The notes: generated by a model not told the origin, from the letters alone. A DNA stretch of 64,000 bases from Balanoglossus misakiensis (GCA_040954595.2 CM082580.2:434001-498000); one strand, 5' to 3'. Shown: positions 14,783 to 25,619, counted from the first letter of the stretch. Program-made: numbers and translations.

Positions 14783-14864
14783 GACTGACAGGTATTTTCA
14801 GCGTTGCCAGCTGATTGTTTGTCAGGTACCGCTTTATAACAAGACGCCCCTCTGAGTTGATAAC
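14783..14864 (-). CDS. Candidate internal exon, unknown protein
   Basis: Read on the minus strand, an acceptor (TGTTACATTGCAG) opens an 82-bp frame beginning VINSEGRLVIKRYLTNNQLA, which ends at a strong donor (C|GTAAGTATG). Codon use looks like coding sequence and the composition resembles a beta-strand-rich extracellular domain. I do not recognise the family. No flanking exon was found, and the segment may be a lone exon or a pseudo-exon. Confidence 0.35.
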
Positions 14865-14931
14865 CTGCAATGTAACATCATTCAATTGGTCTAGTCATGT
14901 TAGCATTAGTAAAATGCTTCAAAAGTGTTAA

Positions 14932-15222
14932 AGGGACATGATACAAGACACCGTTTATGTTAGTGAATGAACGTTCAACCACACACAACTTCCATCCGGC
15001 TTGTATGATACGAGAGTAAAAACTCGCCCGAAATGAATAAATGGTAGAGACCGTTTATTCATTTTGGCTACTTTTTAAAACTCTCGTGTCTATACAAGCG
15101 GGGTGGAAGGTGTGTATGGTTGAACGTTGATTCACTATATCCACATGTAGAATAATATAAACGCAGTCTTGTATCAAACATAATTAATGGAAAAAGGGCA
15201 GCGAGAGAGAGACTTTGTCCCT
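14932..15222. mobile_element. Palindromic TTAA MITE (family M1), copy 1
   Basis: The element is bounded by TTAA (14928-14931 and 15223-15226). It is one long imperfect hairpin: the left half ATGATACAAGACACCG...GTTCAACCACACAC returns inverted as GTGTGTATGGTTGAACG...CTTGTATCA. The right end reads GCAGCGAGAGAGAGACTTTG then TCCCT. Compared with the full copy at 36936, the left end has lost about 45 bp. It carries no coding capacity. The TTAA target suggests piggyBac-type mobilisation. Confidence 0.85.
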
Positions 15223-15524
15223 TTAATGAATACAGCCACAATGTTCTGTTTATATCTACTGACGGACCAGGCATGGATTGTCACGTATAATTCTTTGAAA
15301 CGTTTGGTCCTCTGAAGAAATCTGAGCACTCATCTACTCAGTTTGCTTATTTTGTCTTCCTCCACCAGTCAGTGGTATCGTCCGATTTGATACTCCACTC
15401 TAAGCCTCTTTCTGAATGGCTCTTTAAGTTGTGATCTGTAAGTCTTAAACCTTTCATCATCCCCCCCCCCCCCCGTTTACTCTTTAGAGGTCGTCAACTG
15501 GTAAACTGTGCGCCTGTGTCTCTT

Positions 15525-15690
15525 CCCATAGGAGTACATGGAGAATAGTTAGAAAACTCACTTCTACTATTGTCATTTTCATGAAATTTTACACATAGCT
15601 CCGACAAATCAAAATAAATTCATCACGCTCTATTTTGAGATAAACTTTGTTCAATATTGTATCCATAGACAAACCATTGGTAGAAAATGC
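15525..15690 (+). repeat. Interspersed repeat R1, copy 1
   Basis: CTTCCCATAGGA...CTACTATTGTCATTTT...TTTTGAGATAAACTT...GGTAGAAAATGCTGA recurs diverged at 24630-24850 (same strand) and at 25289-25455 (opposite strand). It has no terminal repeats or open frame and its class is unknown. A 12-14 base C run lies just upstream at about 15462. Confidence 0.65.
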
Positions 15691-15861
15691 TGACCGTTAG
15701 CAGTTTTCTTCAATTGTCGACTAAATTCACGGCCTTGTTTAAAGTCGAAAACAAGTGCAGTGACCCAAAATGGATTTTCATTATACATACAAATCAGAAA
15801 CGAAAATTCACGATTAAAAGAAATGACAATGCTTTCAATTTTACTGATCGTACATCCTTAA

Positions 15862-16181
15862 CTCGCTGCCCTTTTCCATGTTTGATACAAAACACCGTTT
15901 ATATTAATGTAAATGTGGATATATAGTGATGCAACGTTCAACCGCACACACCTTCTATCCCGCATGTAGACACGAGAGCGAAAACTCGCAAAACTGAAAA
16001 ATCGGTCTCTACCATTAATTCATTTTGGGCGAGTTTTTACTCTCATATCATACAAGCAGGATGGAAGTTGTGTGTGGTTGAACGTTCATTCACTACATAT
16101 ACACATGCCCATTAATATAAACGGTGTCTTGTATCAAACATAATTAATAGAAAAGGGCGACGAGAGAGAGAGTTTGTCCCT
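15862..16181. mobile_element. Palindromic TTAA MITE (family M1), copy 2
   Basis: This is the same hairpin family as 14932-15222, flanked by TTAA at 15858-15861 and 16182-16185. The left terminus is shortened and starts CTCGCTGCCCTTTTCC; the right terminus is complete (GAGAGAGAGTTTGTCCC). The two copies lie 640 bp apart. Confidence 0.8.
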
Positions 16182-16435
16182 TTAAGGCGACATGATGCAT
16201 GAAGTGGCGAGAGATAAACGCGGCTGACCACCGCATTAAACACTGTCAAGCAAGGCACTTCAAATGCCAATTGTTTAAGTGTGTACTAAGTAATAGGTTC
16301 ATGTACCATGGGGGGGGGGGGGTCAAATCACAACAGTTGGACATGTACGAATATGAAGAGACGATATCAGTTTGTTCATGTCTTCCTTTAGTAAAAAATC
16401 TTTTTTGAACTTTGTATAGAATTCATTGAACTTTA

Positions 16436-16545
16436 CTTTAGCTTATGAACTCTCATTTGCACATCGTCATCTTGAAATTGTGTCGACTTTATCATAAGGT
16501 TTTTATCACTCAACTAGGTCGCAAAACCTATTTAAGTTAGTGAGA
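16436..16545 (+). repeat. Interspersed repeat R2, copy 1
   Basis: TTAGCTTATGAACTC...CATCTTGAAATT...TTTTTATCACTCA recurs at about 38339-38470 and 45650-45770, the latter two being the paired positions of the 36-48 kb segmental duplication. No terminal repeats are visible and the class is unknown. Confidence 0.55.
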
Positions 16546-16914
16546 ATAGGACGTTCACCTTTTGGGTTGATGGCTACAGCCGTTAATCCTGACTCATACA
16601 CATGTTGCAGCCAGTATACTCTGCAGACATTGGACACAATAGTTTTACGAACCATTAAATTTTATTGGACCATCAAGTTTATTGACCCATGACGTTCATA
16701 TAGATTTTATGACACGACTGACGCTATAATCGGTCCTTACCTTTGGCGAGCCAAGTGTTTTATAACATCATAAGATATTAATACCTATCACCCAGTCAAA
16801 CGATTTCAAGTTATAAAATTTCCACGCCAATAGGACGCCTTTAGGTGGAAATGCAACCAGGTATCCTAAATAGGAAAATATTCCGGGTATCTGTCAAGTT
16901 TAGTCCCATATTTA

Positions 16915-16946
16915 GGGGACCAAGAGCCCTCAGGCGCTTGGTCCCC
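16915..16946. repeat. Short hairpin (GGGGACCAAGAGCC / GGCGCTTGGTCCCC)
   Basis: Two 14-base arms with one mismatch surround a 4-base loop. It lies in a diverged repeat (about 16860-17060) ending in a GGGGCCCA-type motif that is also seen at about 22300 and 54290. It could be a MITE remnant; I see no terminator role. Confidence 0.6.
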
Positions 16947-17309
16947 TTCTGTTATTGCTGGAGTTTGTCTTCTTTCTTCTTGAGTCGTTTTTTTGCGCCC
17001 GTTTTTCTCTGAAATTCCGGCAGGTGCGCCTCCAAATTTGGCACGGTGGTTGGGGCCCATGAGTACTGGTGCACCTGCCCTTTGAATTTGTAATTAGTCA
17101 CGTGACTTTGTGGCTATAATCGAGCGAAATTTTCAAATTGACCTAATTTGCACGTTAATGGGGGCATGTACATTCTTTTCGCGATTTTTGTAGACCATGT
17201 GGCCAAAATCCCCTGTGCCAAATTTCAAGGTCCTAGGCCACGTCGATTTTGAGAAGAAGATTTTTGTAATATTTTTTCGCATTTTTTGGTGGGCTGAGGA
17301 CGGACACTG

Positions 17310-17505
17310 GGGCATCGGACTTTGACCGTCATTACGTAATGTTGTGGAGATCTCATTAGCAGGCTACTCACTTCTGGCGGGTTGCAGTAGTCCTTGGAAA
17401 ATCGGCTGAAATACGTAAACAGACCAGTGATTATTTTCCACGGAATGAATTTTGGGACAACACATTATCGGAGTTCAGGCTGTGTTAGGGCGTTTTATTG
17501 AATTA
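17310..17505 (+). repeat. Repeat R3, left copy, upstream flank of LINE 1
   Basis: CGGACTTTGACC...AATGTTGTGG...AATCGGCTGAAATACGT...CAGACCAGTGATT...TCAGGCT is matched in the same orientation and order at 20050-20240, immediately after the LINE 1 fragment. The two copies bracket LINE 1 as long direct repeats. Confidence 0.7.
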
Positions 17506-17511
17506 CGCTGA

Positions 17512-20046
17512 GTTTGGATTGACCACTGTGTTACCACTAAAATTTTTTATAGCAATGTTCTTTCAATTTCGAGTCTTTGCAATGTTGTTGACTCCGACCA
17601 TATTCCTGTTTCAATAGAGGTTCATTTCAACACTTCTGCTGATGAATGCTTCAGCAGTAGTTCCTTCAAGCAATGTAATTTTCGAGTTGATTGGAAAAAA
17701 TTGTCACAGCAGAATATATCCGCCTACACCCGTTGTACCAAAGCCAAGGTTGATAAGATTAATATATCCGAAGAGTTATTCTGCACTAATGTGAACTGTA
17801 CATACCCTTCGCATTTACAGGCAATTGATACTTGTTATAGTAGTGTTGTGGACGCATTGAATTGTGCTGCAAAAGATACCATTAGGCGTAAGTTTCACCA
17901 GAAAGTTCATGTTGTGCATGGCTGGAACGATTTTGTAAAAGAAAGTCACGACTATGCCCGTTCCATGTTTTTATTATGGGTTAATGGGGGTAAACCTTAA
18001 CAAGGCCCGCTTTTTGAAACCATGAAATCTTCCAGAGCTCGTTTTAAGTATGCTTTACGTGCTTGTAAAAAGATTGAGAATCAAAATAGGGCTGACAAGA
18101 TGGCTGACAATTTACGCTGCCACAAACAGAACGACTTCTGGAAGGAAGTCAGAAAGCAAACTAGCAGAAAAATGCCGCTTTCTGACACTGTAGGTGGAGC
18201 GACTGGTGAGAGTGAAATTGCAATTATGTGGCACAAGCATTTCAGTGATATTTTGAATTCTGTCCAGGCTCAGACTGGTAAAAATGACATCGAGGAGAAA
18301 ATGAAGTATGTTAAATTTTCTTCTGATATGTATGTTTCTGAAGAAGAAGTAATTTCTGCTATACATAAGTTACCTGACGATAAGACAGCTGGCATTGACA
18401 ATATTTCAGCTGAGCACCTCAAATTCTCAGACTCCTCTATTTTACCCATTTTGACTTGATTGTTCATGGTTACCTGCAAACTGAGGCTATCAAAGTTATT
18501 TTAGTTCCAATTAAGGATAAAACTAAGCTTTGTAGTGATGCCAGTAACTACCGGCCGATAGCACTAGCAACTGTTTTCTCTAAAGTTTTTGAGCCTATTT
18601 TACTTTCTCGTTGTGAGGAGTTTCTTACCTCTCATTATTTACAATTTGGTTTCAAGCGAGAACATTCAACTGACCTGTGTTTATTTGCATTTAAAGAAAT
18701 CATTAGCTACTACACCAGCAATGGAAGACCAGTGTTTACTTGTTTTCTGGATGCTTCAAAAGCTTTTGACAGAGTTAATCACTTTAAACTGATTAACAAG
18801 CTCATCGACAGGAATGTTCCCTTGTATGCTGTACGAATTTTATATTAAAGGTCCCATGCCATGCCCTATACAACCACGCGTAAAATCACTATTTGGGTCT
18901 TGAAGTTAACGTATGTTACTATCTTGCAATGCGTTTTGCCCCTTGTGCTTAGATAACAAGCAAGTAAAAGTGGCGGGTGGGCGTGTACCCCTAACCCAAC
19001 TCAGTCGATTTTTTTTGGCTTTTCGAAGTTAAGCCGAAGACTTATCTTGATGTGGACAAATAGTCTTTCACACCTTTGTAAATCCTCTGCCTGCAATGTG
19101 AGGCAAGGGCTTCCTTTGCTTTGAACACTGTTTATATAGCTTATCTTTGTCTGTGGACTTAATTACTCATGGACCGATAATTACACTTTACTGTAAACAG
19201 AATGGTACACTACGACATAGTGTACTTGTTTGTCCATATGCAAATACCTTCGCCTGGCTCGAGTGCGAAGTGGCTCCCCGATCACAGGCATGAAAAAAGG
19301 TGGCAAATTCCGGCATTCGTGCACATTTTTCGGAACCGACACAATAGGCAATGCATAGACAGGTACCCTAGGTGAGCTTTTGACGTGGAAAAATGAAAAC
19401 TTTCCAAAGCATGACATGTGACCTTTAATGGTACAGAAATCAATTGTTTACTGTGTTGTGGGGTAATGAAACCTCAGAGTTGTTTTCTGTTTCTAACGGT
19501 GTAAGACAAGGGGGAGTACTCTCTCCCTATCTTTTTAATGTCTACATTGATGATCTTATCAATGCACTCTGTAAAGCCAAAGTTGGCTGTACCATGTGTG
19601 GTGTCAGCGCTAACACTTTAGGTTACGCTGACGACATGACTCTACTCAGTCCAAGTATTAAGGGTCTACACCGTCTTCTTAGAATTTGTGAAATTTATGG
19701 CAAGGATTATGATATAATTTATAATTCTAGTAAAACTGTGTGCATGCTTTTTAATGGGAAGAATATGAGCGTTCAAAGAATTCCTTCGGTTAAACTTAAT
19801 GACATCACTTTAAAGTTTGTACCTGTACACACCTATCTGGGCCACGTTATATCTTGTGAGGGTTGTGATAATGAAGATATTGAACGACAGAGAAGAGCAT
19901 TTTGTGTTAGAGCAAACATGCTATTGAGACATTTTCAACATTTTAGTCAAGATGTGAAGAAAGTTTTATTTTTGGCATATTGTAGTAATATTTACTGTTG
20001 CAGTTTGTGGGCATCCTTTAAAGTAAAACCGATGAAAAAATTTTAA
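17512..20046 (+). pseudogene. LINE 1: broken non-LTR retrotransposon (endonuclease end plus reverse transcriptase)
   Basis: This is a non-LTR retrotransposon ORF2 remnant that once copied element RNA into DNA at nicked target sites. It begins inside the C-terminal part of an AP-type endonuclease (SDHIPV at about 17605-17625). A linker frame follows, then RT palm motifs NYRPIAL (18544), FGFKREHST (about 18646), FLDASKAFDRVNH (about 18747), VSNGVRQGGVLSPYLF (about 19489) and the catalytic YADD (about 19624), then a YLGHVI thumb region. Four lesions are visible: 5' truncation, an in-frame TAA at 17998, a frameshift with apparent deletion near 18455, and a 576-bp TTAA element (18849-19424) inside the palm. 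It ends abruptly at 20046, before the usual C-terminal region and 3' tail. The motifs fit the CR1/L2/I/Jockey side of the LINEs; I cannot assign the clade. It cannot be active. Confidence 0.93.
18849..19424. mobile_element. TTAA-flanked non-autonomous DNA transposon (family M2) inside LINE 1
   Basis: The element is flanked by TTAA (18845-18848 and 19425-19428). Its ends match as inverted repeats in 18 of the first 20 bases including TTAA: left TTAAAGGTCCCATGCCATGC, right as complement TTAAAGGTCACATGTCATGC. The 576-bp body has no transposase frame. Removing it with one TTAA puts the RT frames on both sides back in register, which confirms a clean insertion. The target duplication TTAA is typical of the piggyBac superfamily. 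It differs in internal sequence from family M1. Confidence 0.88.
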
Positions 20047-20049
20047 ACA

Positions 20050-20240
20050 GTGGACTTTGACCCTAAGTCGCTAATGTTGTGGGAGGTTTCATTAGCATTG
20101 TAGTCACATGTAGTGGATAGTAGTTTGGGAAATTGGCTGAAATACGTCAGCAGACCAGTGATTTTCTTGCACGACAGGAGTATGGTACCAGCAATAATCA
20201 GAGATCAGGCTTCGTTGCCGTTCAAAAGTTCCTACTTCAG
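20050..20240 (+). repeat. Repeat R3, right copy
   Basis: TGGACTTTGACCC...AATGTTGTGGGAGG...AATTGGCTGAAATACGTC...CAGACCAGTGATT matches 17310-17505 with clear divergence. It begins within a few bases of where LINE 1 stops. Confidence 0.7.
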
Positions 20241-20369
20241 TCGTGATGTTGCAACTGGACGTTCAGTATGGGGGTCGGCCCGCAGGTGGCCGTGTGGGTT
20301 ATCAGGTCGCCCGTAACGGCACGCAGCTACATGCAGCTGTATGGGACTAAAATAATACACCCGATTCGG

Positions 20370-22330
20370 GTGTCACCTGTGACACCTGCATAACTCAATA
20401 ATTATGTGCATGCGTAATTGTGGGGTCAATGAAAGGGGTGGTAGCGTGCTATTTGTTGCACATGGATCAATATGAAGTCCGATTTTCCCGTCAAGTTGTG
20501 GGCGACCTTATGTGACCTTTCACCTACTTTTGCTTAGTGAGCATCCACAGCAGATGCATGCAGCTTTGGCTTGGGAGGGGGGGGGGCATATACGGATGGG
20601 ACCATAATGATATACCAAAGGCGGGGTCGTCTGTTGCACCTGCCTAAGTCATTGATTTTGTACATTTAATTAGACACTAACCAACAGGGCGATAGGGCTG
20701 GTTTTTGTTCCACAGGGACGAATGTAAGTGTCAGTTGGTTTGTGCCCAAATGTCCATTGAGGCCTGTATCCGTGATCTTAAGGACTGGATGACCCAAAAC
20801 AAGCTTCAACTCAACGACTCCAAAAACTGAGATTCTACTTATTCGTTCACAATTTCATCACTCTGCTGATGCTATTGACAAGATTACCATTGGTTCAAGC
20901 TCTGTTCCCGTCGTTAAATCAGCTCGCAATATTGGTGTAATATTTGACAATACGCACATGTATAAAGATCACATCAAGAAAACTTGTCAATCAATATATT
21001 ACCACTTTCGCCGTGTCGGACAAATCAGGAAATTTCTTAACAAAGCAACATGTCAAACAGTGATTCATGCTATTTTGGCAGCGAAACTCGACTATGGTAA
21101 TGCATTACTGTATGGTATACCAGAACGCAGTCTGAACCTTCTACAACGCACACAAAATACAGCTGCAAGAATCATAACTCGGTCCAGGAAGTCTGCCCAT
21201 ATAACGCCAGTTCTTCAACTTCTTCATTGGTTACCAGTTCGCCACAGGATAGAGTATAAAATAAATCTGCTCACATACAAAGCCTTAAATAATCTCGCTC
21301 CGAACTATATCCGCGATCTCATTCGGACATATTCTCCTGGTCGCAGGCTTCGTTCAGCTAATAAGAGCCTTTTATGCACTACAATGTACAAACGTTCTTC
21401 ATACGGTGGCCGAGCATTCTCTCATGCTGCAACGAAACTGTGGAACATTCGTCAAGCTCCAAGTTTGAGTATCTTTAAGAAAAGACTGAAGACGCATTAT
21501 TTCGCAAGAGCATATGGTGTGGGCCAATGAGCACAAGCGCCTTTGAGTATGACACTTGTTATAGATACTGGCGCTATACAAATTTCTCTGATTGATTGAT
21601 TGATTGATGTATAAGGTGATTTGGATGACCTCTGTCATAGAGTGCCATATCTCATCCCGTTGTACAGGTGCAGCTTTGGTATTTGGAGGGATGAAACTAT
21701 CATGAAATGCCAAATACAGGGGGATACCTTTGACACCTGCTTGATTCATGTATTACGTGCATACCTAATGTTAGGCAAAGTGAAAGGGCTGCAAATGTAG
21801 GATTTGTTGCACAAGACATAAACAGGAATGAAATTTTTCTGTCAAATTTTTGAATGACCTCAGGTGTCCATTGACCTGCTTTCCATATGTTAGCATGCAC
21901 ATCATATATAGCCACGTGTTTGGAGGGGTAGGGTAGGACCGTCATGAAATGCTAAATTCCTAGGGCCACCTGTAACTTACTTGCGTAACTCATTATTATG
22001 GCCATACCTAATTTTAAAAACCCAAAGGGCGAGAATTTTCCGTTGTCTTGAATATGAACCAAATAGGAATCCAAATTTTTGGCCCAATTTTTGGGTACCC
22101 TCAGCTGACCTTTGAAGTACTTAACTGAAGTCCTTACATAACGTAGAAGTTCACTTGTGGTTGTTGTGTTTGTACTTGTAGGACATCCATTTCGGGTGGT
22201 TGCCTACTTCCCCATATCTCCACATCCAGAGCAAATACAGCCTACGCAATTGAATGGTACAACCCTGAATGGAGTCTAATGGTTATTATCTCTATGCTTG
22301 GGCCCATTCAATGCTGCTTGCAGCTTTAAT
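20370..22330 (+). repeat. Degenerate tandem repeat, ~240-bp unit, interrupted by LINE 2
   Basis: Four units share the order CACCTG...aactca-t-att...GTGCAT-c-TAAT...AAAGGG...TTGTTGCACA...TGACCT. They are centred near 20390, 20640, 21745 and 21980. The third is split from the second by LINE 2 (20740-21609). The last ends at about 22320 in GGGCCCATTCAATGCTGCTTGCAGC, a motif also seen near 54290. A G run is at 20575-20587. No coding potential is seen. Confidence 0.7.
20740..21609 (+). pseudogene. LINE 2: 5'-truncated CR1/L2-type retrotransposon 3' end
   Basis: This is the C-terminal part of an L2/CR1 reverse transcriptase. The frame from 20761 reads RDLKDWMTQNKLQLN, shifts by one base in an A run near 20824, and continues without a stop to TGA at 21528-21530. 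Diagnostic motifs are LDYGNALLYGIP, HITPVLQLLHWLPVRHRIEYK, LNNLAPNYI and, near the end, GGRAFSHAATKLWN. After the stop a short 3' UTR ends in ATTGATTGATTGATTGATG, the microsatellite tail typical of L2-like elements. Endonuclease and catalytic RT motifs are absent, so this is a dead 5'-truncated insertion. It has landed inside an older degenerate tandem repeat. No target duplication is visible, as is usual for L2. Confidence 0.93.
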
Positions 22331-22417
22331 TATTACTATTATTATTGTCACGATATAAAGACACCAACTAAAAACTTACAAAATCACAATGTCTTCACAA
22401 CTCAAAATTTCACTCAC

Positions 22418-23507
22418 TTCTTTTAGTTTGGTAGCCACCCCTCCTTTCTGTCCTAGCATAACAGGAGCACCATCACTGCCCAAAGCAGACAGACGATCTC
22501 TTAAGACAATACCATTCTCTGAAGAAAACTCTTTCACTGACTGTGCAATGGTGTCTGCTCTGCCATCACCAACCTAAAACAGTGAAAATAAAACCTTGAT
22601 GTTAACACATGCAATGTACAACTCAATGTTTGTCTCACCTGAAATAACTAGTCAGCAAAATCAATTAAATGAGGTCACTCAAAAACATGTTTAATCGTAT
22701 GTTTTTAATTCAGTGTAGACTTAAAAATTGAAAAACTTTCCACTTACTTCTTTAACTCCAAGGAAAGACACAACTGACTTCCCAGACTTCAAGGTGTACT
22801 TGGAATAGATGATTAATTGCTTCAATACAGCCACATTAGTTGTTTTCATCTATTAACAGTGAATAGAAGTTACTTCCTTTCATCTTCTCTAAAATCTCAT
22901 CACGGATGACTTTGCCTGAAAAATAAAATAAATGAAAATTACTCTTCAGATTAAACTTATCAAAATTCACAGTAATTTGTACAGTAATTATTCTTTATTG
23001 AGTGTAACACTATTGCTTAAACAGTGATCCTTTCTTGAAAACAACCAGGTTTAAATAAATGTTACTACATTGCCTACAATTTAGATCTGCACAAAAATCA
23101 GTAGACCTACTTACCAATGCAATAAACCATTATAGTTGTGGTCATCACTGCTGAGAGTACCAAGGAATGAACACCCGAGGGACTTTGCCAATTCCAAAAC
23201 ATGGATGAAGTTGGTGGTGTGCGGCAATTCTCTGTGCATGAGAAAATACATGCATCGTAGGACGCCGATGCATGAAGGCTTGCGTCTCAAAGGTGATGAC
23301 CTTGTCAAATGCAGCCACAAGACCGCTGCTGTTCTCGATAACTGCTGCCTCGGCGTCAAGCTGCATTGCCGCCCGGTCGATAATCGTCTCTTCATGCTGC
23401 TTGAGTTTGTCTTCGCGAAGGGTGGTACATGTACATGGAGATGTTGTAACCCAAGTCCCTCCGCACTTGGCCTTCTGCTTGTGTTTTGTACAAAGGCGAC
23501 AAAACAT
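22418..23507 (-). pseudogene. hAT-transposase-derived gene fragment (ZNF862 / C17orf113-like), decayed
   Basis: Three exon-like pieces read on the minus strand. Piece 1 (23507-23115) begins MFCRLCTKHKQKAKCGGTW, a short zinc-binding motif like those preceding the DUF4371 region of host proteins descended from hAT transposases. It continues through MHRELPHTTNF...LAKSLGC and ends at donor G|GTAAGT. Piece 2 (22915-22748) follows acceptor TTTTTCAG, contains FYSLLIDE and ends GVKE|GTAAGTG. Piece 3 (22573-22418) follows acceptor TTTTAG, contains VGDGRADTIA and LGSDGAPVMLGQKGGVATKL, and ends KE|GTGAGTG. The acidic Asp in LIDE and SDGA are the DDE-type positions of this fold. Two frame breaks are visible: about four extra bases near 23270 and one extra A near 22840. 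The joint of pieces 1 and 2 is not in phase. The C-terminal dimerisation region is absent. Most likely a pseudogene or an old domesticated copy; a functional gene with sequence errors is less likely. Confidence 0.75.
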
Positions 23508-23689
23508 CCCTAAACTGAATAAATATCATTCTCTCAAATGCCAGCCGCATGCGGGAGCGTGCACCAGAAACAATAAATATTTACCAAGGCGGGAATGAAA
23601 AGAAAGCAGGGCGGCGCGTAAGATAGCAGGGTGGCAAAAAATAAAGGAGGGCGGGCCTGCCCAGCTAACCCCCCCCCCCCAAAGTATTA

Positions 23690-23860
23690 ACGCTCTGTGT
23701 TTACCATAGACTAATAGTGTCTCAAATTTTACCCTGTGTGAACCTGGTAAGAGACGTGTCTCAAATCTGAGAAGATTCAGGACCACTTAAACCATTCACC
23801 AATAATAATTTATGCCAGTATTTGATCTGAGACGTTTTAGCAATTTCTTGTGTGACCCTC
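23690..23860 (+). repeat. Interspersed repeat R4, copy 1
   Basis: GCTCTGTGTTTACCATAG...AATAGTGTCTCAAATTTT...GAACCTGGTA is found inverted at 27540-27645. A second half, GTCTCAAATCTGAGAA...TTGATCTGAGACGTTTTAG, is matched in the same direction at 27765-27870. A C run (about 23670-23682) lies just before it. Confidence 0.6.
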
Positions 23861-24346
23861 ATATCAGTTGAAGCTGACAAATCCAGTATTTTGAATTTTT
23901 ACATGGATTTTGTATACAGTGTGAATTGTAATTAAAGCTCCATTACCTTTACCTTTTTCCTATGTTTTCAGTATCTTTGTTTAGCAGTTTCTTGTGCAAA
24001 TTCCCGAAACATGATGAAACATATATGTGTATGGTCAGCATTGTTATTGTGCCAAATTGGAATTTAAGTCCAGACTAGAATCCATGAATTATTGTCAACA
24101 ATGACAATGGCCATTATACACATACATTCTGTGCTGACAAGTAACAATCTGTGTGGAGTAGAACATGAAATCGCATTTGCTACATAGAACAAAAATACTG
24201 GAAATAAAGCCAAAAGATACAACGAATGTATATTTAACTTTAACTGCATTCTCATTCTCATCTGTATATATTTTACTGAGATTGTTTCATCAAGGGTTTA
24301 TCAGTATTCTAAACCAGCTTATGTGTGCATACAATCTGATTAAAAT

Positions 24347-24419
24347 CAGATGTAGGGTACGGCGACGTCTTTTACTTCGCAGTACGGTATTCTTATACTG
24401 TCGCCTCACACTACATCTG
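24347..24419. repeat. Hairpin, 20-bp arms
   Basis: CAGATGTAGGGTACGGCGAC and its inverted partner GTCGCCTCACACTACATCTG enclose 33 bases. Arms match at 17 of 20 positions. It may be the ends of a very short MITE. Confidence 0.55.
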
Positions 24420-24629
24420 ACCAACTCCCATAGAAGCTCCCGTTGAAAACTCTAGTAAACCAATCAGACGGTGCCTTATAGAGAACTTTAGGTATCCTTC
24501 AGTTTTGATTGACATAACGTGCAATCTGATTGGCTTGGCCGCAACGGGACGTTGAACAAGCTTCTATATCTGATTCATATAATACTGAAAGGGTTAAGAA
24601 TGGCACACACTACATGTATGAGCTCATGG

Positions 24630-24850
24630 AATGTGTTTCTTCCCATAGGATAACATTAAGAATTGATAGAAAACCCTTTTCTACTATTGTAATTTTAAGA
24701 AGTTTCACTCATAACTCATCCAAATGAAATTAAATTGAGTGATTCATATAAGTTGTAGGCTCACCACTGTGCTCAGTTTTGAGATAAACTTAAATGTGTC
24801 CATGCCTATAGAAAAATAACATAGAAAGACCTATGGTGAAAAATGTTGAC
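24630..24850 (+). repeat. Interspersed repeat R1, copy 2
   Basis: Diverged copy of 15525-15690 in the same orientation (CTTCCCATAGGATAAC...CTACTATTGTAATTTT...GAGATAAACTT...GGTGAAAAATGTTGAC). Confidence 0.6.
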
Positions 24851-25288
24851 TTTAATTCAGGCTGCATTAGTGGAAAAATAATCATACTTTGTCTGGCATA
24901 GAAACTCAGAATCTACAAAAAAGGCCTTTAAAACATGAATGGAAATGAAAATACTGCTACAATAAGAAATTCTTACCTTGAATAAAGTATTTATTGGTAC
25001 CACCACTTCCATAAAGAAACCACTTTGCTGGTGTAATGAGTTGTCAATCTGGGTTTGCTCATTGGCCTTGCTTTGAGTTCCAATTCATGATGATGGTGTA
25101 TTAGGACACTGGACTTGAAACAGGTGTATGCTGGTATTATACACGTTGAAAGTATTGTCATTCTTTTAATTGTGGATTTTTGGATTATGCTGTGTATGTA
25201 TAATGAGAATTCGTTAAAAATTGTAGGGGTCATTGCCCTTTTTAAAAAAAATACAGAGCCATGAATTTAGTTGATAATAGAAGAAATT

Positions 25289-25455
25289 TGCTGTCTCAGC
25301 ATTTTTCACCAATGGTTTGTCTATGGGCGAAGATTTTAACGCAATTTATCTCATAATAGAGCTTGGTGACCACATAATTTTTTTTGACCAATGAATTTAC
25401 GTTTACTTGACTGAGCTATGTGTAAAATTTCGTGAAAAAGACAATAGTAGAAGTT
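25289..25455 (-). repeat. Interspersed repeat R1, copy 3 (inverted)
   Basis: Its complement reads CTTCTACTATTGTC...ACACATAGCTC...GAGATAAATTGCG...TAGACAAACCATTGGTG, which is closest to the copy at 15525. Together with copy 2 it forms a loose inverted pair spanning about 600 bp. Confidence 0.6.
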
Positions 25456-25619
25456 TGTTTTCTGGCAATTATCGATGTAATCCTTTCAGGAACAGACACA
25501 CATGCACTGTTTATCAGTTTATGTTGTGCGTGTACATCCTTAAATGGTATTTGCCTCTCATGCCTTCCAAATTGTGATTCTGTTCTAGTGTTTTTGTTAA
25601 GGGCGGTACCTAGATAAAA

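Noticed and set aside
17701-20046. Separate host genes for each reverse-transcriptase frame
   Set aside because: The motifs follow in order as one broken LINE ORF2, split by a stop, a frameshift and a TTAA insertion.
23526-23786. 86-codon minus-strand frame upstream of the hAT-like exon
   Set aside because: It runs through a G/C homopolymer and repeat R4 and shows no similarity to the expected N-terminal region.
24064-25233. Several 60-93 codon frames around repeat R1
   Set aside because: They overlap each other on opposite strands, lack motifs and lie in interspersed repeats.
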